Source: Euborellia annulipes
Lineage: Eukaryota > Arthropoda > Insecta > Dermaptera > Anisolabididae
DNA: 64,000 bases
Assembly (NCBI GenBank): GCA_023213315.1
Contig: JAKCPI010004370.1
Coordinates: 62,001-126,000 of the forward strand
Direction: 5' to 3'
Below are positions 44,593 to 56,280 of the stretch, piece by piece (position 1 is the stretch's first letter; the number at the start of each line of letters is the position of its first letter). Both the position numbers and the translations under genes were made by a program. The notes beneath the pieces are model-generated. The model was not told where the DNA came from, ran no database searches, and worked only from the letters and a program-made list of their open reading frames with translations.

Positions 44593-45259
44593 GTGGTTTG
44601 ATTCAAAGGTTACCTAACACTGAGTAGTTAGTTTTCGTGAGTTTTCGATGAAAATTAGATGTTATTTTGTTGTTTATTATTACATTATATAGTTTTTTTT
44701 TTTTGACGTGACAACGTCTTACAAATCATGTGTCTATAGAGGCAAGTTAGAGAGGCATGCACGAAAAAGTTTATCGGCTTGAATAACTCCTCTGTCTTAA
44801 GAGGTATAATTATGGAGAATATACGGTTAGAAAGAATGAGTTTTCAGCTAAAGATTTCACCATTTATTTTTTTCCTATCATTTTATTTTACCGCGCTGCG
44901 GTAAATTCTAATTTGAAAGTTTAAACCCCTGTAGATTCCGAACGGCTAATCCGATCAGACTAAATGAGATGTCATTTGGTGCAGAAACAAATCCTCTAAT
45001 AGAATAAATAAAAAAATCCCGAGTAATTAACTCGAAAATTAGTTTTTTTCTCGAAAAACCTCATTTTTTAGGCAAAAAAATATCGAAAAATAGCCCTATT
45101 TATGTAACGCCTAGCTACTTGACCATAAAAGCTATTTTTTTTATTAAGCCGGGTGCCAAAGGCCATCCCCATAATATACAATATATAACATTTTACAAAA
45201 CAATATAAATACAATATAAAACCATGTAAATACAATAAACATTATATAGTTCTTAAGCC

Positions 45260-45400
45260 ATGTCGGATAGTTCAGATGATGAACCTATTCCCAAGCGTAG
45301 GCGTGGTGTTGTGCACGAAGAAAAGTACAAACGGAACATTATTCGGAATGCTAGACTCAAAGGACTGCAGTACGTCTCTCTATATACGCTGTGTATATAG
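45260..45400 (+). pseudogene. N-terminal ORF fragment of a repeat-associated protein
   Basis: ATG at 45260 opens MSDSSDDEPIPKRRRGV, then VHEEKYKRNIIRNARLKGLQ and YVSL to a TAG at 45398. The acidic start followed by PKRRRG and a K-R-N-x-I-R-x-x-R-x-K-G-x-x-Y motif resembles the N-terminus of multi-copy, uncharacterised, probably transposon-borne proteins that I recall from arthropod genomes. The similarity ends just before the 1.7 kb palindrome at 45411, so the rest is missing or displaced. The PKRRRG stretch could be a nuclear localisation signal. Confidence 0.4.
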
Positions 45401-45410
45401 ACATACTGTA

Positions 45411-47095
45411 GGGTCATTCCACGTCAGTTCAACCAGGCCATTTCACCCATAATCTCAGATTTTTGTGAAACTTGGTATGTTTGTTCTATATATAAAGATA
45501 AGTAACAGCACCAAATTTCGATTTTTTTATCTCACTTAGTTTTCGAGTTATGGCACTTTAAAGTTTTGATTTTTTCACCTTCCGCGGTTTGAATAATGCC
45601 AAACAAAATGTGACATGGAAGAGAAAATAATTTCTCATTTGCTTATTTGACACCCAATCTTGATGAAATTTTTTTGGTAAGTTCTTTAAACAATAAGGAA
45701 TTAGAAAAAAATATATCACGAATCTAAGTTAATCCTAAAATATAAAAAAAAATTCATATTGTTGATTTTTTTTTAGTTTTTGAAAACGCAAACATGGTTT
45801 AGCGCTAAAGCTATTATCTCCATAAAGGGAATGAGATATTCAAGGAAATTTTTTTTTCTAAATAATCTACATGAAATGGGCTTTAATTTAGTAAAATAAA
45901 AAATTGTGTGTATTTTGTTCCCTCTATTTCTAAAGTCCATTGCAAGTTTCAATATATAGTTTTTGCATGTTAAAAAGGTTTCAAGGGCAAAATGAAAATA
46001 TACATTTTAAAAAGCATCTAAAAAAATAATTGATTTTGAATTTTAATAAAAATCGCCAGCAAATTTTGAGAAAATTGAAAAAAACTGAAAAAAGTACATC
46101 AGTAAAGTACTAGTACTTTTTGGCCGATTTTGTTCAAAAGCTTATTTTGAGTGTCCGGGAGGGTGCCTAACTTAAATATAAAATTTCAACCTCCCTAGCT
46201 CAATTCTTTCATGATTTCAAATGGACACTCTGTGTGTGTCTGCTTAAAAACTGAACACAGATGAAAATTCAATCAATTCAATTGAAAGTATGAAAGGATT
46301 GAGCTACGAGGTTGAAATTTTATATTTAAGTTAGGCACCCTCCCGGACACTCAAAATAAGCTTTTGAACAAAATCGGCCAAAAAGTACTAGTACTTTACT
46401 GATGTACTTTTTCAGTTTTTTCCAATTTTCTCAAAATTTCCTGCAACGATTTTTATTAAAATTCATAAATCAATTATTGTTTAGATGCTCTTTAAAATGT
46501 ATATTTTCATTTTGCCCTTGAAACCTTTTTAACATGTAAAACTATATATTGAAACTTGCAATGGACTTTAGAAATAGAGGGAACAAAATACACAAACATT
46601 TTATTTTACTAAATTAAAGCCCATTTCATGTAGATTATTTAGAAAAAAAAATTTCTTGAATATCTCATTCCCTTTTGGAGATATTGGCTTTAGCGCTAAA
46701 CCATGTTTGCGTTTTCAAAACTAAAAAAAAATCAACAATATGAATTTTTTTTTATATTTTAGGATTAACTTAGATTCGTGATATATTTTTTTCTAATTCC
46801 TTATTGTTTAAAGAACATACCAAAAAATTTCATCAAGATTGGGTGTCAAATAAGCAAATGAGAAATTATTTTCTCTTCCATGTCACATTTTGTTTGGCAT
46901 TATCCAAGCCGCGCAAGGTGAAAAAATCAAAACCTTAAAGAGCCATAACTCGAAAACTAAGTGAGATAAAAAATTGAAATTTGGTGCTGTTACTTATCTA
47001 TATATATATAGAACAAAAATACCAAGTTTCATAAAAATCTGAGATTATGGGTGAAAATTTTTTATTTTTTTGGTTGATTTGACGTGGAATGACCC
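45411..47095. mobile_element. 1.7-kb palindromic element, GGGTCATTCCACGTCA ends
   Basis: The two ends are exact reverse complements over 16 bp, and the arms remain mirrored for roughly 800 bp to a centre near 46250. A TGTA direct repeat flanks it (45407-45410, 47096-47099). Around the centre are the TACTAGTACTTTACTGATG and CTTAAATATAAAATTTCAAC modules of the hairpin-terminated family, in both orientations. Confidence 0.85.
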
Positions 47096-47246
47096 TGTAG
47101 CGTGTAGTCTACTTGTATTTTTCGATTTAGGCATAGTAAAAACACTCTTTTTATTCTTAAGTGTGTCTATTACTTATCTTTGATACCAAAACAGGTAATA
47201 ATTAATGGTTTGACTTAATTTCAATAATAATTTTTAAAAAATCACT

Positions 47247-47471
47247 CGTTTATTTCAGAAACCACCTAAGTGCAATTTTTTCAAAAATTAATTACTCAAA
47301 AACTTAAAGGAAAAAAAAATAATTTTTTAAATAGATTATCCCAATAGCATGTTTATGATTTGATAAAAAAATATTTGAAGTAGACTAGACCTACACTTAA
47401 GCTGCAAAACAGTTTTTTTTAGTTTTCCGAAAGTTGAAAAAAACGCACTTAGGTGGTTTCTGAAATAAACG
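47247..47471. mobile_element. 225-bp MITE, CGTTTATTTCAGAAACCACC ends
   Basis: Terminal inverted repeats of at least 27 bp run from CGTTTATTTCAGAAACCACC to GGTGGTTTCTGAAATAAACG. The AT-rich interior is non-coding. Solo end words of the same family occur at 44276 and 44426. No clear target duplication is seen. Confidence 0.8.
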
Positions 47472-47956
47472 ATTCATTTAATAACACAAATATCTCCAAT
47501 TATAGGCTTTGAGAGAATTGAGCTCAACTCAAGGCAAGGTGGATCGCCGAAAGGGGGTGGTGTGGCTAGTTATTGTAATATACAATGTATAAGCCCGTGA
47601 GAAAAGTAAAAATGAAATGTGAAATTTCCCCAGATGGTCTTTTCTCTAATCAGTAAAATAAATCAAAGTTTGTTCTAGCAAAAGTCTCGACTCGACTCGA
47701 CCATATGGGATGCAATTCCGGAGGAAATCACCTTGCAATGACTCAGTTTCTTAATCCTCCATTGGAGGTCGACGGCGCTCATTAATTTCTTAAATAAAAA
47801 GCCTTTATGAGTCATAGACTCATAGAGAGTGTTGGAAATAAATAGAATTTTCGCCAAAAGGGAATTATCAATATTAAAATACGTAAGTAGGATGAGAAAA
47901 CAAGACTTCTCTCTCTCTCTCTCAGTTTATATGTCAGTTTCAATATTCAAATTCAA

Positions 47957-47959
<3 letters not shown>

Positions 47960-47994
<35 letters not shown>
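47960..47994. repeat. (TA)n microsatellite
   Basis: An uninterrupted TA run of about 34 bases. Confidence 0.9.
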
Positions 47995-47999
<5 letters not shown>

Positions 48000-48957
48000 G
48001 TTACCAAATTATATGAGATAATGTTCTCGTTTTATTTGGCAAGAAATTTAACTTTATTCAATTTATTATTAAAAAAAAGAAAAAAGAAAAATAAATAAAT
48101 AAACATCAGAGGTGATGAAATGGAAATGATAAGATGAGATAAAATTTCTGTATGGATGAGAAGAGAAAGAAGACACCGCCGGTTTTATATAAAAAAAAAA
48201 AAAAAAAAAAGGAAAAATTATCCTTTTTTTGAGAAGATATGTCGACCTTTCTCGTATTATACTGCAAAAATCCAGCTGGTAAAAGAAGTTAAAGAAACTG
48301 ATGTGTCTTTTCTGAATCTCAAAAGTTTGCGTTATCTCTTGGCTTCCGATCGTCGTTTGATGTTTGCTCTCTCGCCATCTCGTTATAATCGACGGACTTG
48401 ATCTCGAGCATTCTCTCTGCAGTCATTGGGCTTGACACGTTGTGGTTACTCTGAGAGGTAACTTTCATGGGGATAACACTGAGATGAACCCATCTCCGTT
48501 TCCTTCCTCAAGAGCAGGAGGCATCGAAAATAGAGCTGGATAATTTTTTGCCATGAGGTGGATTTGAACTCGAGTTATTTTCAAGTCAGGAAGACATTGA
48601 ATAATAATAAACTTACATATAGAATTAAGTTCAAGAGAGTGTTGGACATATTAAGTCATTCCCTAAACAACAATGTAATCTTTCTATAATAAGAAATTAC
48701 ATATATAATCTAGGATAAGGGTAGGTCCACCCGCGGCGAAAGCGTGGAGGTCCTGGTTCGACTCCAGGGCGTGCAATTTTGCCCAATCTTAAGCAGAAAC
48801 ATATCTCGCAAACTCGCTATCTTAAACGATATATTGACTGACTAATGAACAGTCTATTTGAGCATTGATTGAAAAAATTCCATCCTTTTCAAACAAGACT
48901 CTACCTATAATATTTGAGATATTGTATACATCGCGTAGGTAAGCCGCGAGAGGGAAA

Positions 48958-49210
48958 TTTATATAATTCCAATATTTATTAATTCAAATCTCCGAAAAAA
49001 GTAAGAGTGTGCCGCTGGGATTTGAACCACGAATCTGTTGATGACTAAAATTGCTTTCTGAGTGAATTCATACCTGAATGCCGTGCTGTGGTCTAGTGGT
49101 AAGGGCACACCTAGTGCAAATTGGTGAACCCGTCGATCACCTCCCGACGACACACCCTTACTTTTTCGGCTATTTGAATTAAATATTATGATTAAATATT
49201 GGAATTATAA
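48958..49210. repeat. Foldback with tRNA-like pieces
   Basis: The left end (TTCCAATATTTATTAATTCA ... AAAAAGTAAGAGTGTG) is mirrored at the right (CACACCCTTACTTTTTCGGC ... AATATTGGAATTATAA). Inside are TGGTCTAGTGGTAAGGGC, like a tRNA A box, and, on the other strand, GGTTCAAATCCC, like a B box. They are in opposite orientations, so this is not a tRNA gene. Confidence 0.5.
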
Positions 49211-50349
49211 CAACGTAATTCTTGTAGCAATTTAATGTATTTCCTAACTGAAATAAGGCTCCCCTCTGCTTCTCTTTGTTCTTTTTCGTTTTCTTCACTT
49301 GTTTTTACATTTTTCTAAACATTTGAACGTTCAAACTTATGATCTTATCTTACTACTTCTTATATTATGAACTTGAGTATAGCCAAGATGCTTGGGAGGG
49401 GTTGTAGGAGGTTTGAACTTCCCAAACTCTCCCCCTTCTGATTTGTATTAGAGGGTAGGTTTTGATCTCTTATTGCTGGAGTGTACAGTAAGTAATTAGG
49501 GATGTAAATCCAGCGAGATTCAAAAATTAACCATTAGTTTTATAGTAAAGGGGAAGGAATTATTTGTGTCGTTTAAAAATTCGGTGGACAAAAAAATTGG
49601 GTCACATATAAGATCGCAAGCTATTATCAAAAAAGTAAAATTAGTTTACTAAAAAGTACGCATAAAGAAAGAGTGTTTTGAATAATTCTCAATACCGGTT
49701 CGTAATTAAAGATGATTCTGATTCATTTAGACTTTTATAGAAGAATATTTCAATTAAAATTCCAAGATGGTTTCAAATTGCAAAAGACAGATTTGTGCCT
49801 CCAAGTTTACGTTTTAAATTCGCCCACGCGCCTCTTCTTATTTATTACCGAGGCCGTCGTTTAATTTCCTGTGTGTTAACATAATCTGGATGCATACATC
49901 TTCATAATTGATTGTTTACAATGATTGATTCTGACAGGGGGGGGGGGGCGGAAGGGAGCTCTCGACCAAATCAACAATTTTATCTTTCTTTAATGTCGTA
50001 AAAAAAAAAAAAAAAAAAATTGACCATTAAAACTTTGTGTGTGCGTGTAAATCTTATTTTACGAGCAACAAGAAGAAGATTTTCATATTTTATTAATTTT
50101 AAAAGGTTACACTATACAAAGGAGTAAATTATTTTATCACCTGCAGGTGGAGTTATAAATCACATTCGCATGCGAATTTTTAAATAATAAAATATCTTTG
50201 TAACTGTTTGCTTTACTCTTTAGCCGACCGACCAATTCAGGCGCGAATAGATGCGAAGCTCTCTAGCTGGCTCGGGCCCTCCTAGGCGACTAAACGTACT
50301 TTTTAAAAAACTAGACTATTATAAGGAATTTTTCAATGCGGTTTTTTTT

Positions 50350-51243
50350 ACTTTCTCGTATAGAGAAAGTTATGTAATCGTAAAAAAATTCGACTTCGAG
50401 ATTTTGATGTTTCTCCACGTTTTAGACCTCCCTGAGTCCAAAAAAACCATTTTTGGCATTATGTCTCTGGTGTGTGTGTGTGTGTGTGTGTAAACACGAT
50501 TGCTTAAAAACCAAAGGAGCTAGATCGATGAAATTTGGTATATGCTCCTTACACTAAAATTGTAGATTTCTATCAACTTTTGGAGTAAATACGTCACTTG
50601 GAAGTAGTACTTTACTTAAAAAGTTTTTTCAAAAATTTTGAAATTTTCAATTTTTTTTGTTATATTATGATAAAATACTCTATTTTTAAAAAGTTTTTTA
50701 TTCTTTGACATTTTTTCGAAAACTGAATAGTTTTTGAAATAATCAAAGAAGAAATAGAAAATTTTCGTTAATTTTGATAAAAAATCAAAACAAAATCATA
50801 CAGGTGTCATTAAAAAAAGGGTAAATATAAACAAATGAATTTGTTCAACAAATGAATTTGTTTATATTTACCCTTTTTTTAATGACACCTGTATGATTTT
50901 GTTTTGATTTTTTATCAAAATTAACGAAAATTTTCTATTTCTTCTTTGATTATTTCAAAAACTATTCAGTTTTCGAAAAAATGTCAAAGAATAAAAACTT
51001 TTTAAAATAGAGTATTTTATCATAATATAACAAAAAAAATTGAAAATTTCAAAATTTTTTGAAAAAACTTTTTAAGTAAAGTACTACTTCCAAGTGACGT
51101 ATTTACTCCAAAAGTTGATAGAAATCTACAATTTTAGTGTAAGGAGCATATACCAAATTTCATCGATCTAGCTCCTTTGGTTTTTAAGCAATCGTGTTTA
51201 CACACACACCCAGACGTAATTCCAAAAGAATATACGAGAAAGT
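50350..51243. mobile_element. 0.9-kb near-perfect palindrome
   Basis: The outer words CTTTCTCGTATA and TATACGAGAAAG face each other. The arms (50478-50840 and 50850-51209) are almost identical reverse complements, for example CACGATTGCTTAAAAACCAA against TTGGTTTTTAAGCAATCGTG. The arm modules (GATCGATGAAATTTGGTATA, GGAGTAAATACGTCAC) are related to those of the 4126-5649 element. Non-coding. Confidence 0.85.
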
Positions 51244-51474
51244 CTCGGGGGAAGTCAATCCCCATATTTTTTAATGAATTACATTCATAAGAGATTATTG
51301 GGACATCGAGCTATAATTTTTTTAATGACTTATTAAAAAATTATCGTAATTAATTTTTTTGTTATCGAGCAAACACAAAAAACAATCAGTCCCAATAATC
51401 TTTAATTTTGTTTAAATTTAAAAATGTTATTATTAATCTCATATTAATTAAGAAAGTTTTAAAATAAGCTTAGA

Positions 51475-51780
51475 TGATTTATTTAAAAACCAACTGTCAA
51501 ATTAGTTCAGCATTCTTGCAATAGATGGCAGGCTAGTCTAACAGCCGATATAGTATTAGCCTATATCTTGTCTATATTTATATATTTTAATTCTTTTATA
51601 AAAGATACATAATATATAATAACATTTATAAAGTATTTATTGTTAAAAGATCAATGAAAATCAACCAAATGCATTAAATATTATTAGCTACCATTCTGAC
51701 ATCTCTTGGCAAATTTTTGAATTACTAGATTTTTTGGGCATACTTTTTATGACACACTACGCCATCTTATCGGGAAAAAC
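51475..51780 (+). repeat. Dispersed repeat, copy 1
   Basis: It shares AGATGGCAGGCTAGTCTAAC and ATATAATAACATTTATAAAG-like sequence and a CTTATCGG end with 52352-52890, in the same orientation. Confidence 0.7.
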
Positions 51781-51956
51781 ATGAGTAACACATTCGGTCC
51801 CGTTCCCCCTTAAGGGGCTTCTGAACGCGTTTCAAATATTTGAAAATGGTTGGATATTAATTCAACTAAGCGCTTCTAGCGCGCTGTTCCAGTGTTTGAT
51901 CGTTCAACATGCTGGTCAATCGTGTATTAAAGAGCAGCAGCGTTTATAGTTATTCA

Positions 51957-52107
51957 CAGTATATACAAATCAAAAACTGACACCAGATGGAACGGCCCGC
52001 CTCCACGTTCGAGCGTTCCAACGAACGCGCATTCCAAAATGGTATCCATTTCGTGCGGCCGGAACACGCGCCAATTTTCGTCCTCTTGGAGAGCGTAGTC
52101 GATACCC
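51957..52107 (-). CDS. Possible exon of unknown protein
   Basis: After an ATTTAATTATTAAG acceptor on the minus strand, an open frame reads GIDYALQEDENWRVFRPHEM, then DTILECAFVGTLERGGG and PFHLVSVFDLYIL to a TGA. G+C is about 50 %, far above the neighbourhood, and the amino-acid mix is protein-like. The bases just upstream (52110-52300) are also GC-rich and open in several frames. I do not recognise the domain. It sits between two copies of a dispersed repeat, so it could belong to a mobile element. Confidence 0.28.
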
Positions 52108-52351
52108 GGCTTAATAATTAAATAAAGTGGAGATGAGAGGATTCTGGGAGATTGTGAGAGGCATATTTGCCGCCGTTTTGATCTGAACCTTGGCACCTGA
52201 TTCCTGCCCAACGCTGTCGCGAGTCGAATGATCGATGGATGGATGTGGTTCCTGGGAAATGTATGACAAATATATTGTGTACACTATGAGGGGCAACCTG
52301 CCCTATGTACATGTTAAATAAATAAATAAAGTCAAAAATAAATTTCGTACT

Positions 52352-52890
52352 TATTTAAAAATTAACGGCCAAATAGTTCAGCACTCTTGCAAAAGATGGC
52401 AGGCTAGTCTAACACCCGGCATTATCAGATCACTTATAAGCCTATATTTATATACTTTTATGCTGTTATAAATGATATATAATAATATGGAACGGAAAAG
52501 TGCAAGTACAGGTGCAGCAAATAAAGAAAGCCTTTGGATGCCAAATGCCGAAAGGGAGACGTTTCGGACAAAATTTTATTTGTCCATCCTCAGTCCTCGT
52601 TGACTAAATTAATTAGGCACAAAGTTGTTGTTGCGGCACGAATTTGTGCACATGTATATTTTTTTTATAAAATCAGGGGAGGGTCAATGTTTCGTGAGGG
52701 TCTATAGAGAGCTCTTTTCCATTTCATAACAACTTCTCTTCAAATTATATAATAATATGTATAAACTATTCATTATTAAAAGATCAACGAAAATCAAATA
52801 AATACACGAAATTAATTATAGTCATCTATTGTCGAATTTTTTCTAATTGTTGGGCTTTTTGGCTCACTTTTAAGACCCTTATCGGCGAAC
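52352..52890 (+). repeat. Dispersed repeat copy 2, interrupted by an insertion
   Basis: It matches 51475-51780 but is split by 256 bp (52490-52745). A 14-bp repeat TATATAATAATATG lies on both sides (52476-52489, 52746-52759). Confidence 0.75.
52490..52745 (-). mobile_element. Insertion carrying a single hammerhead-like core
   Basis: On the minus strand 52553-52600 reads CTGAGGA, stem II GGACAAA/TTTGTCC (7 bp, perfect), GAAAC and GTC; stem I is short. The 14-bp target duplication proves insertion. It is not a foldback and may be a truncated unit. Confidence 0.72.
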
Positions 52891-53635
52891 CGCTTTGCCT
52901 CCCGTTGAGCCTTAATTCATATGCCGCAAATTTCCCGTCCAATTGATAGATAATTCTATTTGAGATTGCACACTTATTCATTTCTTCACGATTTTTTTTT
53001 TTTTAACGAGCAAGCCAATTTATATTGTTATTGAATTAGCTATGTCAAAACAACAACAACTCCTTCTCTTTTGATTTCGTCATCATGAATCAAAAGGCTC
53101 ACCTGTTATATATAGATGCAAAATACAAAAACTTCCAATTCCGGAAATCTCCTCTTTATGAGATGAGATTAGCCAAGGTTATGCCAGGAAAGTGGAGAGA
53201 GGGAGGTAAGATGATCCATATGAACGTTGCTTGAGGTCATTTTGAGGGCATTAACAATGATTTGCTTTGCTTCATAAGCCTTATTTATTTCTTATTTCTA
53301 CCATTCTGGGGGCTCTCGTAACCTTATGAGTCAGCGTCAGAGGAAAAGGGAGAGAGAGAGAGAGTGCTTGGAAATAAATATACGAACTCGCGAGTTGCCA
53401 ACGGCTTGCAATAAAAAAAAAAAAGTAACAAGATTTATTTCTTCTTTTTCTCTTTCTCATAAGCTATTGACCATATTCGCAATCAAAACAAAAGCGTAGA
53501 TTTATTATTATTCTAATAAAAAAAAAAATAAAGGTCCTCATTTGACGGGTTCATAACCTTCTGTTTGGCTGATAGAGTGCACTACTCTGGGCATTTTGTC
53601 ATAAAAGATTTCACATGATTATTTATTTTGATCTA

Positions 53636-54669
53636 ACAAGGGGAGGGCACGACCTTGGCATTTCATTTTGGGATGAAACTTCGGGTGATGATTGTAGACC
53701 GTTAGGGGGTTCATCCCTTGAAATAGTAACGCGCAACGCTCAATAGATACGGAGAAAATGACGTTTAAAAAATTCAAAGTTCGCTTATATACTAGTTAGG
53801 CTTTTTATATGACAATGGCGACAATAGTCTAGCAGGTAGCGTGTCTACCCACCAAACTGGCGCTTGGGGTTCGAATCTCGCCTCGACTTATTTTTTTTTT
53901 TTTTATTAAATTATTTATTTTATTGTTTTTATAATTAAATAAATTGATTATTTAATATTATAGATTATTTATTAATAGAGAAATTTTTGTGAACGTAAAT
54001 GATGTTTGTTTGTTTTCCAACTGATCTTTTAAAAAAAATAATTCATTGTTCTTGTAAAAATTTTTGTTTCAAATGTTTTTATGATGATTATCATTCAGTC
54101 TCACGTTTGTAATAAAAAAGTATAATGTATAAATGCTTATAATGTAAAATCAAGAAATAAGATTGAAACTTTTTACTTATTAATAGCCTAAATTATAGTA
54201 TTTTGAATAATAGTTTATTAAATAATAGTGTATTTATTTGGTAGTTATTTAAAATATTGCTATTGAATATAATTATGATTTAAAATTTAGTCTTTTTTTT
54301 GTTAGCAAAATAACACTATAGTTATTTATTAATAAATAATCTTTAATATTAAATAATAAATTTATTTAATTGTAAAAACAATAAAATAAATATTTTAATT
54401 AAAAAAAAAAAAACAAGTCGTGCACGGGATTCGAACCCCAAGCGCCCATTTGGTAGGTAGACACGCTACCTGCTAGACTATTGTCGCCAATGTCAGATAA
54501 AAAGCCTAACTAGTATATAAGCGAACTTTGAATTTTTTAAACGTCATTTTCTCCGTATCTATTGAGCGTTGCGCGTTACTATTTCAAGGGGTGAACCCCC
54601 TAACGGTCTACAATCATCACCCGAAGTTTCATCCCAAAATGAAATGCCAAGGTCGTGCCCTCCCCTTGT
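53636..54669. mobile_element. 1.0-kb foldback with tRNA-like head in each arm
   Basis: The ends ACAAGGGGAGGGCACGACCT and AGGTCGTGCCCTCCCCTTGT are exact reverse complements, and the arms match for about 370 bp. Each arm contains a tRNA-like block: TAGTCTAGCAGGTAGCGTG (A box), CTACC...GGCGCTTG and GGGGTTCGAAT (B box), followed by a poly-T or poly-A tract. A tRNA-derived SINE pair fused head to head in inverted orientation is the likely origin. Confidence 0.8.
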
Positions 54670-55369
54670 AAGCTAATAATTTAATAATTTATTCATCAAA
54701 TAGTTGCGCTGGACTCCCTAGTCCTTTCCTTCTTAGGTTTCTTTTTAACAACAGCTGCTAACTATTATAATATTATTTATTTAGAATTTTTCATTTCTAG
54801 AACACCCTTACAGGTCTATTCTCTAAAAACAGACGTTAAAACTTAAAATAAACAATCAGAGTTAAAAAAAAAAAATGCTATTCTATAAACAAAATTTTAA
54901 CAGCGACGTTAACATGTTGCTTTTATTTCAAAGCTATCAAAATCATGACTTTACTTTTTAAGGACGTCATTTTTTATTTTAAACACCACGTTAAAATATT
55001 AAAGCCACCCCTAGACATGGCATTAATTTTCAACACTATTTACTAAATGTTAACGCTTTGGCTTTAAAGTTTTTGTTTACAGAATAGCTATTTGAGGCAA
55101 GGAAGTGATTTTGAATATCATTTTTTAACGCTTACATTACTTTTTGACACGCATTTGTTTATTTTAAATTTCAACGCCTGTTTTTAGAGAATAGACCTAT
55201 AAATAAGTTTTCTCAAAAGCCTCGTCTACCGAGTATATTTATGATAAGGATGGAAGGAGGGGAGGTCCAAACCACCCCTCCCCCGAAAAATCATAAATAT
55301 TTATTTTATTTAATATTCATTCATTTGGGAGAGGAAGGGATGATTACCTCTCGAATCATTTTCTGAAGT

Positions 55370-55540
55370 TTTTTTATCTACGGTACAAAATATAAATATT
55401 TTTCTATGTTTATAATATATTGGCGGAAACTAAATATATGTCGACACGAAAAATCTGGTGTGACAAGCGCAGAACACAACTTTCGATTACCGAAGGTAAG
55501 AGAAAGTTGTGTGCTGTGCGACAGTCACACGAGATTTTTT
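55370..55540 (+). repeat. Hairpin end of a hairpin-terminated repeat
   Basis: The hairpin unit (55449-55538, AATCTGGTGTGAC ... GTCACACGAGATT) is preceded by about 80 bp of family sequence (CGGAAACTAAATATATGTCG). The rest of the element is missing. Confidence 0.7.
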
Positions 55541-55784
55541 TAATTCATTTTCAGGAATTCATTTAGCTTCCCCATTTGGGGATATGCGAACCCAAGTATT
55601 TTTCTTTGGACTGCCCATGACATGCTCGAAATTATGGCAAGATACTCAAACAAACTCAATTGTCAGTGGCAATCAATCAATCGCAATTTTATTTACAGGT
55701 TCATTAAATATTGCTTGTAGAGTTGTTACAAAATACCTATTTTTACCACCGCTTCTTTCCATTAATTTATTTTTTTTTGTTTCT

Positions 55785-55953
55785 ATGGGTCGTTTTTATA
55801 ACTTACCTACCCCAACATTAAAATAGCCTCCCTGTGGGGAAATACATGGTGTTTGTCCTTCAGCATTAAAATAGCTGAAGGACAAACACCATGTATTTCC
55901 ACATAGAGAGGCTATTTTAATGTTGGGGTAGGTGAGTTATCAAAACGACCCAT
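55785..55953. repeat. Near-perfect 169-bp hairpin
   Basis: Arms of about 78 bp (ATGGGTCGTTTTTATAACTT... GGACAAACACCATGTATTTC) surround an ATTAAAATAG loop. Only a few mismatches occur. No other copy is in the window. Confidence 0.85.
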
Positions 55954-56280
55954 TGCAATTTTTAAACTTTTGTACCACCCACTTGTTTTTTTATTAAATT
56001 TTTTAAAATTAAATCACGCTATATGTAATCTAAATAACTCCTGGCAAGTAGGGTTTGGACACCGGTGGAAACCGAAACCGGTATACCGGTTTTTTGGCTA
56101 ATTTTCAAAAACCGAGAAACCGAGTTTTTCCCGAAAAACCGAATTCGGTTTTTTTTTTTAATTTTTTCTTCATTAATACTTGTATTCAAATTTAGCCCGT
56201 GATCCATGGCTCAGAGAGAAGATATTACAATAGCTTCTAGTAGCTTGGGGTTTCTGGTTCGCTTCCCGTTCCAAGCGAGA

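Noticed and set aside
48480..48600. Ig exon or tRNA near GAACTCGAGTT
   Set aside because: The minus-strand open frame has no Ig motif, and the T-arm-like word lacks the rest of a tRNA.
49087..49150. tRNA gene
   Set aside because: A good A-box word is present but there is no B box in the right orientation or spacing; it is part of a foldback.
53820..53890. Functional tRNA gene
   Set aside because: A and B boxes are present, but the acceptor and anticodon arms do not pair well, and an inverted copy sits in the other arm of a foldback; SINE-derived is more likely.
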